NCBI GenBank assembly: GCA_903858965.1
Contig: CAIOKY010000149.1
Coordinates: forward strand, 1-64,000
Source: an uncultured Nitrosomonadales bacterium
GTDB taxonomy: Bacteria > Pseudomonadota > Gammaproteobacteria > Burkholderiales > Gallionellaceae
DNA: 64,000 nt
Direction: 5' to 3'
In this document: positions 31,420 to 41,477 of the stretch, in pieces
How the letters are laid out: every line of letters starts with the position of its first letter
Numbering within the stretch: the stretch's first letter is position 1
The notes under the pieces: model-generated
Databases searched by the model: none
The model's input: only the letters and a program-made list of their open reading frames with translations
What the model was told of the DNA's origin: nothing
Translations under genes and position numbers: made by a program

Positions 31420-33294
31420 TCAACTCCGCACCAGATCACCCAGTTCATCCAGCAACGGGCCGAGGAATTTTTCATAAGGTCGCCAGCGTTCCACCGAGGT
31501 CTTGTAAATCGGCTGGCGCACCTGCGTCAGGCTGGCCGTGCGGATCGAGCGCTGGTTATTGTAAAACTCGATGCAAGCATCGTCCCAATCCAGGCCGCAA
31601 AAAGCGATCATGCGCCGTGCCTGGGTTTCCTGATCGGCGACGATGTCCTCATAATGGACATCGAGAAAAGCTCCGCTTGGCAGCACACTGCGCCAATGTT
31701 CCATCAGGCGCGCATAGTCGACATAGTAACGTCCCAGTTCCGCCAAATCATAAGTGTGTTCCTGCCTGTTGCTGAACAACTGCATGAAGCAGGACAGGCA
31801 GGTATCCACCGGATTATGGTTGACGTGGATGATCTTTGCATTCGGCAGCATCGCATGTATCAGGCCGATGGCAAAAAAATTCGTCGGCATCTTGTCGGTG
31901 ATGTGCCGGGCATCTGGCGCACGGGTCTGCAGTCCGGCAACATAGTCCGCGCCCCATGTGCGAAGGCTGGCCTGATCGAGCGCGGGAATATTATGCGGGA
32001 AGACCAAACCCGTTCCGGCAACATCGCGTTGCGCGATATCCAGCAGGTCGGGCAATTCGCCCGCGCCGTGTACATCAGGATGGCTGGCAAGAATCTGTTC
32101 GGTCAACGTGGTTCCGGAGCGCGGCATGCCGAGCACAAAGATCGGAATGCCGGACGGATCACCCCGCCGCGCAGGCGTGCTATCGTCTCCCCCGTTAAAA
32201 ATCCGCATGGTGTCATCAAAATGCTGTGTCATTTGCGCGGCTACATACTCGAATGTAGCGCGCTTCAATTTACATCCTTCAGCAAAATGCGGGAACGCCT
32301 TGTCGTAATCGCCGATGTCATCAAAACACTTGCCCAGCGCAAACTGCAGGAAGATCGCCTTTTTATAGGGCATCGGTGTTCCACTACGCCGTGCTGCATC
32401 CTCTGTCACCACCAGCGCCGCAAGATTCTCGTCACCGTCTTTCACCTTGCCAACTTGCGCGAGCAGCAGGCGCGCCTCCAGGTCCTCCGGATTGATCTCC
32501 AGCGCCTTGCGGAACAGTCTTTCAGCTTCGACCATCTCGCCGCTGGCCATGCATAGTTGTCCCACGCCGAGCACGGCCTCGCTGCACTGCGGATCGCTTT
32601 CCAGCGCCAGCCGGTAGCACTCCAGTTCCTCCTCGGGTCGCCCGAGCTCGCGCATGATGACACCCAGATTGCTGTGGGCCTTGGCGAAATCCGGCTTGAG
32701 TGCCAGCGCACGCCGATAGCTCGCCGCGGCATCATCGAGCTGTCCCAGCTCTTTCAGGGCTCCGCCCAGATTATTGTATGCCTCGACGAAGTCCGGCTTG
32801 AGCTTCAGCGCACGCCGGTAACTTGCCACCGCTTCATCCAGCTGCCCGAGATCTTGCAGGACCACACCCAGATTATTGTGCCCCCCGACAAAATCGGGTT
32901 TAATCTGCACCGCGCGCCGGCCGCTTGCCACCGCGGCATCGAGTTGTCCGCGGGCACGCAGCAGTGCGGCCAGGTTGCCATGCGCTTCGGCATCATTGGG
33001 TAAAAGCTCCGCCGCCTTCCGCATCGCCGGCAAGGCATCACTACCTTGCATCTGCAGGGCGAGGCCGAACAGTTTCCAGACTACCCCGGAATCTGGGTAC
33101 GACTTGAGCAGTGAACGCGCCAGTTTTTCCAGTTCCACATAACGAGCGGAATTGAACAGCACGCCGAGCAACTTCAGGTCGTCCGGCGTCGGCGCCGCTG
33201 CGGGCGGCGGCTGGTATCCGGCTTTTCCCAGGCAGCAGTTCTTGTATTTTTTCCCGCTCCCGCAACTGCACGGGTCGTTTCTTCCCAGCTTCAT
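31420..33294 (-). CDS. SEC-C motif + TPR repeats + C-terminal sulfotransferase domain protein
   Basis: N-terminal MKLGRNDPCSCGSGKKYKNCCLGKAG; multiple TPRs; PIFVLGMPRSGTTLTEQILASHPDVHGAGELPDL (PAPS-binding P-loop). Confidence 0.88.
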   Translation of the reverse strand: MKLGRNDPCSCGSGKKYKNCCLGKAGYQPPPAAAPTPDDLKLLGVLFNSARYVELEKLARSLLKSYPDSGVVWKLFGLALQMQGSDALPAMRKAAELLPNDAEAHGNLAALLRARGQLDAAVASGRRAVQIKPDFVGGHNNLGVVLQDLGQLDEAVASYRRALKLKPDFVEAYNNLGGALKELGQLDDAAASYRRALALKPDFAKAHSNLGVIMRELGRPEEELECYRLALESDPQCSEAVLGVGQLCMASGEMVEAERLFRKALEINPEDLEARLLLAQVGKVKDGDENLAALVVTEDAARRSGTPMPYKKAIFLQFALGKCFDDIGDYDKAFPHFAEGCKLKRATFEYVAAQMTQHFDDTMRIFNGGDDSTPARRGDPSGIPIFVLGMPRSGTTLTEQILASHPDVHGAGELPDLLDIAQRDVAGTGLVFPHNIPALDQASLRTWGADYVAGLQTRAPDARHITDKMPTNFFAIGLIHAMLPNAKIIHVNHNPVDTCLSCFMQLFSNRQEHTYDLAELGRYYVDYARLMEHWRSVLPSGAFLDVHYEDIVADQETQARRMIAFCGLDWDDACIEFYNNQRSIRTASLTQVRQPIYKTSVERWRPYEKFLGPLLDELGDLVRS

Positions 33295-33444
33295 ACTCAA
33301 CATCCTCGATCGATTTTCCCCAATACCCCCGGGACATTCGGAACATTATGGCGGGCAATGCAACAGGGATGCGATTCTATACGATTTATTAAAACCGACG
33401 CTTCTCTCCAAGCGTCCGTAACCGGGAATCAAACTTTACGGAAT

Positions 33445-33483
33445 ATTCATATACCGCCAACGCGGTTGAAGCGGTATATGAAT
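33445..33483. promoter_or_regulatory. 13-bp perfect inverted repeat upstream of rsxA
   Basis: ATTCATATACCGC (33445-33457) / GCGGTATATGAAT (33471-33483), 13-nt loop. Confidence 0.65.
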
Positions 33484-33523
33484 CAGGGGATAATCCGCGC
33501 CTTATTTGTTCCAAGGTAGCGCA

Positions 33524-34099
33524 ATGACTGAATATATGCTGATCCTGATCAGTGCGGTGTTCGTGAACAACGTCGTGATGGTCAAGATCCTCGGGCTGTG
33601 CCCGTTCATGGGGGTGTCCAAGAAACTGGAAGCCGCCATCGGCATGGGCGCGGCCACCACTTTCGTGTTGACGCTGGGCTCCGGCTCCAGTTATTTGATC
33701 AACAAATACCTGCTCGGCCCCGATCTGTCTTATCTCACCACGCTGTCGTTCATCGTGGTGATCGCCGGCATCGTGCAGTTCACCGAAATGGTGGTGCAGA
33801 AGACCAGCCCGCCGCTATACCAGATCCTGGGCATCTATCTGCCGCTGATCACCACCAACTGCGCCGTGCTGGGCGTGCCGTTGTTGAATGTGCAACTCAA
33901 ACACAACTTCATGGAATCGCTGATCTTCGGCTTCGGCAATGCACTGGGCTTCACAATGGTGATGGTGCTGTTCGCCGGCATGCGCGAACGCATGGAAGGC
34001 GCGGACGTCCCCGCGATCTTCAAAGGTTCGGCGATCGCGATGGTCACTGCGGGATTGATGAGTCTGTCCTTCATGGGATTCTCCGGATTAATCAAGTAA
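33524..34099 (+). CDS. rsxA: Electron transport complex subunit RsxA/RnfA
   Basis: [42 protein letters not shown]. Confidence 0.97.
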   Translation: MTEYMLILISAVFVNNVVMVKILGLCPFMGVSKKLEAAIGMGAATTFVLTLGSGSSYLINKYLLGPDLSYLTTLSFIVVIAGIVQFTEMVVQKTSPPLYQILGIYLPLITTNCAVLGVPLLNVQLKHNFMESLIFGFGNALGFTMVMVLFAGMRERMEGADVPAIFKGSAIAMVTAGLMSLSFMGFSGLIK

Positions 34100-34112
34100 T
34101 GGGGAATCCTGA

Positions 34113-34664
34113 ATGTTAAGCGCGCTGCTGGTGATGGCGGCCCTCGCGATCGTGCTTGGCGCGGTGCTGGGTTTTGCCGCGATCAAGTTCCACGTCGAAG
34201 GCAATCCGCTGGTGGACAAGATCGATGCGATCCTGCCGCAAACGCAGTGCGGACAATGCAGCTTCCCAGGCTGCAAGCCATACGCAACAGCGATTGCAGC
34301 CGGAGAGGCCGACATCAACCGCTGCCCGCCGGGCGGCGTGGAAGGCATCCAGAAACTCGCCGACTTGCTCGGTGTGGATTTCAAACCCTTCGGCGGAGAC
34401 ACCGCCGCACCCAAGCCCAAGTCGGTCGCGATCATCGACGAGAGCACCTGTATAGGCTGCACGTTGTGCATCCAGGCCTGCCCGGTCGATGCCATCGTCG
34501 GCGCGGCCAAACAGATGCACACCATCATCGCTGCGGAATGCACCGGTTGCGAATTGTGCGTCGCGCCCTGCCCGGTGGATTGCATCAGCATGCAGGTCAT
34601 CGAGGAAAAGATCAGCAACTGGAAATGGAAATATCCGGTGTACTCGTTGGTAACAGCACAATGA
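34113..34664 (+). CDS. rsxB: Electron transport complex subunit RsxB/RnfB (Fe-S)
   Basis: [54 protein letters not shown]. Confidence 0.97.
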   Translation: MLSALLVMAALAIVLGAVLGFAAIKFHVEGNPLVDKIDAILPQTQCGQCSFPGCKPYATAIAAGEADINRCPPGGVEGIQKLADLLGVDFKPFGGDTAAPKPKSVAIIDESTCIGCTLCIQACPVDAIVGAAKQMHTIIAAECTGCELCVAPCPVDCISMQVIEEKISNWKWKYPVYSLVTAQ

Positions 34665-36268
34665 GGACCCTTTATCATTTCCACGGCGGTGTCCATCCTC
34701 CCAGCAACAAGACACAATCGACCCGGCTGGCGATCGCGCCTGCGCCGCTGCCGTCCAGGTTGATCGTTCCGCTGCACCAACATGCCGGGGAAACCGCCAA
34801 GCCTGTCGTGCAAGCCGGCGACCATGTATTGAAAGGGCAGCTGATAGGAATGCCGGACGGCTTTGTTTCGAGCGCGGTACACGCGCCCACGTCGGGCACC
34901 ATCGCCGCGATCGACATGCAGTTGATCGCCCATCCTTCCGGCCTTCCCAACCTGTGCGCGACGCTGATCCCGGACGGCAAGGATGAATGGATAGAACTTG
35001 AGCCAGTAAAAAATTATCGTGACCACAGCACCACCGAATTACAGCACCTGTTGCGCATGGCCGGCGTAGTGGGTCTGGGTGGTGCGGCATTCCCCAGCGA
35101 CATCAAGTTGCGTCTCGGCAAACAAAAAATAAAAACGCTGATCCTGAACGGCGCGGAGTGCGAACCCTACATCACCTGCGACGACATGCTGATGCGCGAG
35201 CGCGCTGCGGAGATCGTGCAGGGCGCGGAGATACTGCGCTTCATGCTGGATGCGGATGAAGTGCTGTACGGCGTCGAGGACAACAAGCCGGAAGCGATTG
35301 CCGCGCTGCAACAGGCCATCACAGCAAGTGGCTCCGCCCTTCAACAAAGCAAGCGACATGAGGTTGTTGCGATCCCGACGATCTATCCGGGTGGCAGCGC
35401 GAAACAATTGATACGCGTACTCACCGGACTGGAGGTGCCCTCCGGAAAATTGCCCACCGACATCGGCGTGCAATGCTTCAACGTCGCCACGGCTTATACG
35501 GTGCATCGCGCGCTTGCGCATGGCGAGCCGCTGCTGTCTCGCATCGTCACGGTCGCGGGCAACGTGCGCGAGGCGCGGAACTACGAAGCGCTGATCGGCA
35601 CACCGATAGACGAGCTGGTCGCACTGAGCGAAGCGCTGCCCGATACCAACGGTTACATCATGGGCGGCCCGATGATGGGCTTCGCTTTACCTGGGATGAG
35701 TGGCCCGGGACCTGCCGTGCATGTGCCCATGGTAAAAGCCACCAACTGTATTATCGTTTCTTCAGAAAAATTATTCCCACCGCCGCCGCCCGCGATGCCA
35801 TGCATACGCTGCACGCGCTGCGTCGAAGTGTGTCCGGCAGATCTGCAGCCGCAGGATTTGTTCTGGTTCGCGCAGTCGAAAGAATTCGGCAGGGCACAGA
35901 CCTTCAGCCTGTTCGACTGCATCGAATGCGGCGCGTGCAGCTATGTCTGCCCCAGCCACATCCCATTGGTACAGTATTACCGTTTCGCGAAGAGCGAGAT
36001 ACGCGCGCGCGAACACGACAAGCAGCTTGCCGATCAAGCACGCGATCGTCACGAGTTTCACGAGCAACGCATCGAACGCGAGAAGCGTGAAAAAGCCGAG
36101 AAACTCGCTGCCAAGGAAAAAGCCGCGCAAGCAGCCAAACTAGCCGCCCAGCCGCTGACAGCGGAACAGCAAGCAGAACTCGCCAACCTCGCAACGAGCC
36201 GCGAGCATATCCGCGAACTTGCCCAATCTGCAGTCGAGCACACAACCGAAAATACCGGGGCCAATTAA
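34661..36268 (+). CDS. rsxC: Electron transport complex subunit RsxC/RnfC
   Basis: [78 protein letters not shown]. Start overlaps the rsxB stop (ATGA). Confidence 0.96.
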   Translation: MRTLYHFHGGVHPPSNKTQSTRLAIAPAPLPSRLIVPLHQHAGETAKPVVQAGDHVLKGQLIGMPDGFVSSAVHAPTSGTIAAIDMQLIAHPSGLPNLCATLIPDGKDEWIELEPVKNYRDHSTTELQHLLRMAGVVGLGGAAFPSDIKLRLGKQKIKTLILNGAECEPYITCDDMLMRERAAEIVQGAEILRFMLDADEVLYGVEDNKPEAIAALQQAITASGSALQQSKRHEVVAIPTIYPGGSAKQLIRVLTGLEVPSGKLPTDIGVQCFNVATAYTVHRALAHGEPLLSRIVTVAGNVREARNYEALIGTPIDELVALSEALPDTNGYIMGGPMMGFALPGMSGPGPAVHVPMVKATNCIIVSSEKLFPPPPPAMPCIRCTRCVEVCPADLQPQDLFWFAQSKEFGRAQTFSLFDCIECGACSYVCPSHIPLVQYYRFAKSEIRAREHDKQLADQARDRHEFHEQRIEREKREKAEKLAAKEKAAQAAKLAAQPLTAEQQAELANLATSREHIRELAQSAVEHTTENTGAN

Positions 36269-36270
36269 AA

Positions 36271-37314
36271 ATGTTTTTCTCACCCTTCATCAGCAAATCA
36301 GAAGGCGTCGCCGCGATCATGCTCAAGGTACTGCTCGCATTGCTGCCCGGCATCTCGCTGTACGTGTGGTATTTCGGCCCGGCTATCCTGGTGTCGATCG
36401 CGCTGGCAAGCATCACCGCGCTCGCCACCGAAGCCGCGATGCTCAAGCTGCGCAAGCGGCCGATCGCGCCATTTCTGAAAGACAACAGCGCACTACTCAC
36501 TGCGTGGCTACTCGCGCTGTCTATCCCGCCACTGGCGCCGTGGTGGATGGTCGTGGTCGGCACGGCCTTTGCGATCGCGATTGCCAAACATTTATACGGC
36601 GGGTTGGGCAGCAATATGTTCAACCCCGCAATGGTCGGCTACGCAGTACTGATTATTTCGTTCCCGATGCAGATGACGCACTGGCTCGCTCCACAGGGTT
36701 TGGTGCTCGCCGAACTGAGCTTCGCGCAACAGCTGCAATATATTTTTTCCGGCGTATTGCCGAATGGCCTGACGCTGGACGCGATCACGATGGCCACGCC
36801 GCTGGACACGCTGAAGACGCATTTGCATCTCGACGAATCCGTCCAGCAGATTTTGAACATGCCGATCTACGGCCAGATCGGCGGACACGGCAGCGAGATG
36901 GTGGCATGGGGATTTTTGTTCGGCGGGCTTTATCTGCTCGCCTCGCGCATCATCAGCTGGCACATCCCGTTCACCTATCTGGGCACGCTGTTCGTCATCG
37001 CGTGGATATTCCATCTAGCTGATCCCACTCACTACGTCGCGCCGCTGTTCCATTGGTTCTCCGGCGCGGCGATACTGGGCGCATTCTTCATCCTCACCGA
37101 TCCGGTCAGCAGTCCCACCACCAACAAGGGACGCCTGATCTACGCGGCAGGCGCGGCTTTGCTTACCTATTTGATCCGCACTTTCGGCGGCTTTCCGGAC
37201 GGTGTTGCATTCGCCACGCTGCTGATGAACATTTGCGTACCACTGATCGTGCTGTACACCCAGCCCAAAGTCTTTGGTAAAAAAGATGGCGGTAAAAAGG
37301 ACGACCAGCCATGA
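36271..37314 (+). CDS. rsxD: Electron transport complex subunit RsxD/RnfD
   Basis: Membrane protein; GGLGSNMFNPAMVGYAVLIISFP and DAITMATPLDTLK (flavin attachment-type SGAT-like region: TMATP). Confidence 0.95.
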   Translation: MFFSPFISKSEGVAAIMLKVLLALLPGISLYVWYFGPAILVSIALASITALATEAAMLKLRKRPIAPFLKDNSALLTAWLLALSIPPLAPWWMVVVGTAFAIAIAKHLYGGLGSNMFNPAMVGYAVLIISFPMQMTHWLAPQGLVLAELSFAQQLQYIFSGVLPNGLTLDAITMATPLDTLKTHLHLDESVQQILNMPIYGQIGGHGSEMVAWGFLFGGLYLLASRIISWHIPFTYLGTLFVIAWIFHLADPTHYVAPLFHWFSGAAILGAFFILTDPVSSPTTNKGRLIYAAGAALLTYLIRTFGGFPDGVAFATLLMNICVPLIVLYTQPKVFGKKDGGKKDDQP

Positions 37315-37982
37315 GGCGCACGATCGCCAAGGCTTCTATCGTCACCGCGCTCAACTTGCTGTTCTTTACGGTGATCGGCACAGGCCTGCTCGCCATCACC
37401 TACCAGCTGACGCATGATCCCATCGCGCGCAGCGAGGAAAAAGAAAAGTTGCGGCTGGTCACGCAAATCGCTCCGAGCGAAACCTACGACAACGACATCA
37501 TCAAGGACAGCGTGCAACTCGCTGCAGACACATTACTGGGCAATGACGACACCACCGTCGCCTACCTCGGCCGCTTGAAAGGCGAGCCTTCCATCGCGGT
37601 GCTGCAAGTCATTGCGCCGGACGGCTACAGCGGCAAGATCAGCCTCATCCTGTCGATTCGCAGCGATGGAAAAGTAGGCGGCGTGCGCGTAATATCCCAC
37701 AAGGAAACGCCGGGCTTGGGCGACTACATCGAGATCGCGCGCAGCAAATGGATCACCAATTTTGACGGCAGATCGCTGGACGATCCGAAAGACAGCGACT
37801 GGAAAGTCAAAAAAGACGGCGGCGCTTTTGATTACATGGCCGGTGCGACCATCACCCCGCGCGCGGTGGTAAAGGCAGTGCACAAGGCATTGCAGTATTT
37901 CGCGCAGCACCGCGACGAGATGTTCAAGCCGCATCCTCTGGCTAAAATGGAAGCCGCTTCAAATGAAGGAGACAAGAAATGA
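37311..37982 (+). CDS. rsxG: Electron transport complex subunit RsxG/RnfG
   Basis: VRVISHKETPGLGDYIE; FDYMAGATITPRAVVKAVH (covalent FMN site SGAT-like: AGATIT). Confidence 0.95.
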   Translation: MRRTIAKASIVTALNLLFFTVIGTGLLAITYQLTHDPIARSEEKEKLRLVTQIAPSETYDNDIIKDSVQLAADTLLGNDDTTVAYLGRLKGEPSIAVLQVIAPDGYSGKISLILSIRSDGKVGGVRVISHKETPGLGDYIEIARSKWITNFDGRSLDDPKDSDWKVKKDGGAFDYMAGATITPRAVVKAVHKALQYFAQHRDEMFKPHPLAKMEAASNEGDKK

Positions 37983-38686
37983 CCTTACAGGAATTCAAGG
38001 ATATTTTGCACAACGGCGTGTGGAAGCAGAACACCGGGCTGGTGCAGCTGCTCGGCATGTGTCCCATCCTCGCGGTGAGCAGCTCGGTGGTCAACGGCGT
38101 CAGTCTCGGCCTCGCGACCGCCGTGGTGATGGCGCTGTCCGGCGCGGTGATCGCGCCGATCCGCAACCTCGTCCCGAATGAAGCGCGCATCCCGGTATTT
38201 ATTTTAATCATCGCGGTGCTGGTCACCGTCGTGCAATTCAGCATGAATGCCTACATGTACGGCCTGTATGTCGTGCTCGGTATCTTCATTCCGCTGATCG
38301 TCACCAACTGCATCGTGCTTGCGCGCATTGAGGCCTTCGCCGCGAAGAACCCCATGTGGCAATCCGCGCTGGACGGCTTCGCGATGGGTTTGGGGCTGAC
38401 CTGCGTGCTCGCGGTGCTGGGCGGGCTGCGCGAGATATTCGGCCACGGCACGCTGCTGTCCGGCATCGACTTGGTGTTCGGCGAAGCGGCGAAGAGCTGG
38501 GTGATCACCGTCGTGCCGAACTACCACGGCTTCCTGCTCGCCATCCTGCCGCCCGGCGCATTCATCACGCTGGGCATGCTGATCGCCGGCAAGAACTGGC
38601 TGAACCTGCGCGCCGAACAGAAACTGAAAGGCAGCAGTGCCACCATCACGCCGGTGGATGGCGGGTGTGCGCCTGCGGCGCACTGA
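37979..38686 (+). CDS. rsxE: Electron transport complex subunit RsxE/RnfE
   Basis: DILHNGVWKQNTGLVQLLGMCPILAVSSSVVNGVSLGLA. Confidence 0.96.
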   Translation: MTLQEFKDILHNGVWKQNTGLVQLLGMCPILAVSSSVVNGVSLGLATAVVMALSGAVIAPIRNLVPNEARIPVFILIIAVLVTVVQFSMNAYMYGLYVVLGIFIPLIVTNCIVLARIEAFAAKNPMWQSALDGFAMGLGLTCVLAVLGGLREIFGHGTLLSGIDLVFGEAAKSWVITVVPNYHGFLLAILPPGAFITLGMLIAGKNWLNLRAEQKLKGSSATITPVDGGCAPAAH

Positions 38687-38725
38687 GCGGGCGACTTTGC
38701 CAGCCGTTTTGCGTCAGACCTCCCC

Positions 38726-39304
38726 ATGAACAACATCCGGCACGAAGAAACTTCTCGCGATTCGCTCTACGAGGATATCAAACAGAATCTCGACACAATC
38801 TATGCATTGTGGGCCGAAGGAAACAATAGTCTTCGGTTCTCCATTCCCATTTTGTGCGCGGCGAAACTTGAAGCTTTCATTAACGTTGCTGGAAAACTGA
38901 AAGTCGAACACTGGGATATTTTGGAACGCAAACTGTCCTTCACCGAAAAGTGCCAAATAGTCTTTGCTGCTGTCGGCGTGGTCTTTGACCCAACTACTAA
39001 GTTAAACAAAGCGGCAATTGCCACCTTCGAAATAAGAAACTCACTCGTCCACCCAAAGATGAAACTGAACCGAATCGACGAGTACGTTTCGCAAGAAGAA
39101 TACGAACGGCGAAGTTCTAGTTTTCTTGGTGTATCACACCCACTACGTTCCAAGCTCACACGAAAGGAAGTTGAGCAGATCAAGAGTACGAGCGAATTGT
39201 TCGTTGTTGAGTGGGGGCCAAAGTTGCTTGATAACGCACCATACTACTGGCTGACGGGAGGTTCAACAGGCGGGTTTACCTTTGAACCAGAACGCAAGAA
39301 CTAA
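38726..39304 (+). CDS. Hypothetical protein, all-alpha, HEPN-like candidate (RX4H motif)
   Basis: 192-aa frame in visibly lower-GC DNA; 'ATFEIRNSLVHPK' contains R-N-S-L-V-H. Confidence 0.65.
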   Translation: MNNIRHEETSRDSLYEDIKQNLDTIYALWAEGNNSLRFSIPILCAAKLEAFINVAGKLKVEHWDILERKLSFTEKCQIVFAAVGVVFDPTTKLNKAAIATFEIRNSLVHPKMKLNRIDEYVSQEEYERRSSSFLGVSHPLRSKLTRKEVEQIKSTSELFVVEWGPKLLDNAPYYWLTGGSTGGFTFEPERKN

Positions 39305-39342
39305 CCCACCGGCTCAAGGACAATTCTGTCGACAAACATCAC

Positions 39343-39975
39343 ATGAACCCCGCCAAACGTCGCGAAATATTTTTACGCCTGCAAGCGGCCAACCCGCACC
39401 CGACTACCGAGCTGGAATACAAGACGCCGTTCGAGCTGCTGGTCGCGGTGATGCTCTCGGCGCAGGCCACCGATGTCAGCGTGAATGCCGCAACGCGGCA
39501 CCTGTACCCGGTCGCCAATACGCCCGAGAAAATCCTCGCGCTCGGCGAGGAAAAGCTGCGCGAGTACATCCAGCGCATCGGCCTGTACAAGACCAAGGCC
39601 AAGCACGTGATACAGACCTGTCGTTTGCTGCTGGAGAAGCACGGCGGCACGGTGCCGCAAACCCGCGAGGCGCTGGAAGCACTGCCCGGCGTGGGCCGCA
39701 AGACCGCCAACGTGATCCTCAATACCGCGTTCGGCCAGCCCACCATCGCGGTGGACACGCACATCTTCCGCGTATCGAATCGCACCGGCATCGCGCCCGG
39801 CAAGGATGTGGTGGAAGTTGAAAAGAAGCTGATCAAGTTTGTGCCGGACGAATTCAAGCACGACGCGCATCATTGGTTGATATTGCACGGTCGCTATGTC
39901 TGCCAGGCGCGCAAACCGAAATGCGGCGCGTGTATCATTCGCGACCTTTGTGAGTTCAAGGGAAAGGAACTGTGA
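39343..39975 (+). CDS. nth: Endonuclease III
   Basis: LLVAVMLSAQATDVSVN; LPGVGRKTANVILNTAFG; C-terminal 4Fe-4S CQARKPKCGACIIRDLC. Confidence 0.97.
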   Translation: MNPAKRREIFLRLQAANPHPTTELEYKTPFELLVAVMLSAQATDVSVNAATRHLYPVANTPEKILALGEEKLREYIQRIGLYKTKAKHVIQTCRLLLEKHGGTVPQTREALEALPGVGRKTANVILNTAFGQPTIAVDTHIFRVSNRTGIAPGKDVVEVEKKLIKFVPDEFKHDAHHWLILHGRYVCQARKPKCGACIIRDLCEFKGKEL

Positions 39976-39988
39976 CCATAAATAATCC

Positions 39989-40100
39989 GTCATTCCCGCG
40001 CAGGCGTGAATCCAGTGGGTTTACTTAATGGGCCATTGTTTTGTCCGCGCTTTGCGCGGAGACGTTAGATCGGCTGGATTCCCGCCTGCGCGGGAATGAC
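39989..40100. repeat. Intergenic palindromic repeat element (~112 bp) of the 'TCATTCCCGCGCAGGCGGGAATCCA' type
   Basis: GTCATTCCCGCGCAGGCGTGAATCCA (39989-40014) and TGGATTCCCGCCTGCGCGGGAATGAC (40075-40100) are inverted copies; internal hairpin TCCGCGC-TTT-GCGCGGA (40044-40060). Confidence 0.85.
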
Positions 40101-40132
40101 GGCAGGTTGTTATTCACTTTGGAGTAGACACT

Positions 40133-40558
40133 TTGTTTTTCAATCCATCGCGCGACGAAGCGCGCAATTTTTTATTTGAATCCTGGCGCAAGCACAGAGC
40201 CAAGGAATTGTTGACGCCGCTGGAAGACTTGGCCACTCAACTCATCGGCAAGCATCCCGAATACTTTGCCGTGCTGGAAAATCCGCAGCAGTATCAGGAC
40301 AAGGATTATCAACCGGAACAGGGCACAACCAACCCCTTCCTGCATCTGATGATGCACCTGACCATCGAGGAACAGATCTCCATCGACCAGCCGGCTGGGA
40401 TACGCGCGCAGTTCGTACGATTGACGCAGAAGCTGGAATCGGAACACGATGCGCAGCATCGCATGATGGAATGCCTCAGCGAAATGATCTGGCAAGCACA
40501 GCGCAATCGCACCCAGCCGGATGCCGCGATATACTTCGCGTGTTTAGAAAAACAATAG
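40133..40558 (+). CDS. DUF1841 family protein
   Basis: MFFNPSRDEARNFLFESWRKHRAKELLTPLE...HPEYFAVLENP; apparent TTG start. Confidence 0.85.
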   Translation: MFFNPSRDEARNFLFESWRKHRAKELLTPLEDLATQLIGKHPEYFAVLENPQQYQDKDYQPEQGTTNPFLHLMMHLTIEEQISIDQPAGIRAQFVRLTQKLESEHDAQHRMMECLSEMIWQAQRNRTQPDAAIYFACLEKQ

Positions 40559-40570
40559 ACGGGCAATGCT

Positions 40571-41110
40571 ATGCGCTTGAGCAAGATCACTACTCGTACC
40601 GGCGACACCGGCACAACCGGCTTGGCCGACGGAACTCGTCTCGGCAAAGACCACGCGCGCTTCGCTGTGTTGGGCAGTGTGGATGAATTGAACAGTCACA
40701 TCGGTGTAATGCTTGCAGAACAACTTCCAACTGACATTCGCTCGATGTTATTGCAGATACAGAATGATTTGTTCGACCTGGGCGGCGCACTCGCGCTGCC
40801 TACGCAGGACACGTTCGCGGAAAGCAAAGTCGCATGGCTGGATGAGCAGCTCGCGCACTACAACGCCGACCTGCCGCCGCTGCGCGAATTCATCTTACCC
40901 GGCGGTTCGCGCGCAGGTGCGCTGTGCCACGTGGCGCGCACTGTCGCGCGACGCGCCGAGCGCGACCTCGTCGTGCTGTCACAAAACGATGCCGTGCCGC
41001 AACACGCGCTGCCTTATCTGAATCGCTTGTCTGATCTGTTGTTCGTGCTGAGCCGCTGCATCAACCGCCTGCAAGCGGTACCTGAAACATTGTGGCGGCG
41101 CGACGAATAA
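40571..41110 (+). CDS. Cob(I)yrinic acid a,c-diamide adenosyltransferase (PduO type)
   Basis: MRLSKITTRTGDTGTTGLADGTRLGKDHARFAVLGSVDELNSHIGV; CHVARTVARRAERDLV. Confidence 0.94.
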   Translation: MRLSKITTRTGDTGTTGLADGTRLGKDHARFAVLGSVDELNSHIGVMLAEQLPTDIRSMLLQIQNDLFDLGGALALPTQDTFAESKVAWLDEQLAHYNADLPPLREFILPGGSRAGALCHVARTVARRAERDLVVLSQNDAVPQHALPYLNRLSDLLFVLSRCINRLQAVPETLWRRDE

Positions 41111-41118
41111 CCTGGATT

Positions 41119-41149
41119 ACCTGCATCTGCGTTGAGGTCCGATGCAGGT
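41119..41149. terminator. Possible bidirectional hairpin between convergent genes
   Basis: ACCTGCATC (41119-41127) / GATGCAGGT (41141-41149), 9-bp perfect stem, no clear T-run. Confidence 0.35.
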
Positions 41150-41174
41150 GATGATGAAGAAAGAAACCTGAAGG

Positions 41175-41477
41175 TTATTGGACGTGCTCGGGATAATGGT
41201 AATACCCGGCGTTCAGGTAACGCGCAACCTCCACGACATCGGCGTTATTCCAACCCAGTCCGGCCACTTCCTGCCAGCGGCGTACTTGTGCATTCAGGCT
41301 GACCCAATCCGTGGCGATCTTCTTGTCCCGCCAATGAATCTTGGCGCTGTGGCAGGCGATGCAATGTGTCGTATACAGCAATTCCCCGCGCGAAGTATCG
41401 CCCTTGGGTTCGGCATTGGCAACAGCGGAAATCATCAGGCCGAATAGCAATACGGCATAAACCCATTTTCCAGTCAT
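41175..41477 (-). CDS. Exported cytochrome c (monoheme)
   Basis: Signal peptide; GELLYTTHCIACHSAKIHWRDKK (CXXCH). Confidence 0.88.
   Translation of the reverse strand: MTGKWVYAVLLFGLMISAVANAEPKGDTSRGELLYTTHCIACHSAKIHWRDKKIATDWVSLNAQVRRWQEVAGLGWNNADVVEVARYLNAGYYHYPEHVQ

Noticed and set aside
31399-32556. 385-aa plus-strand ORF
   Set aside because: Antisense to the TPR-sulfotransferase gene; no domain seen.
34247-34660. N-terminal extension of the rsxC ORF
   Set aside because: Overlaps rsxB in another frame; the conserved RsxC start is [17 protein letters not shown] at 34661.
34116-35090. 324-aa and 312-aa minus-strand ORFs opposite rsxB/rsxC
   Set aside because: Shadow ORFs of the conserved rsx genes.
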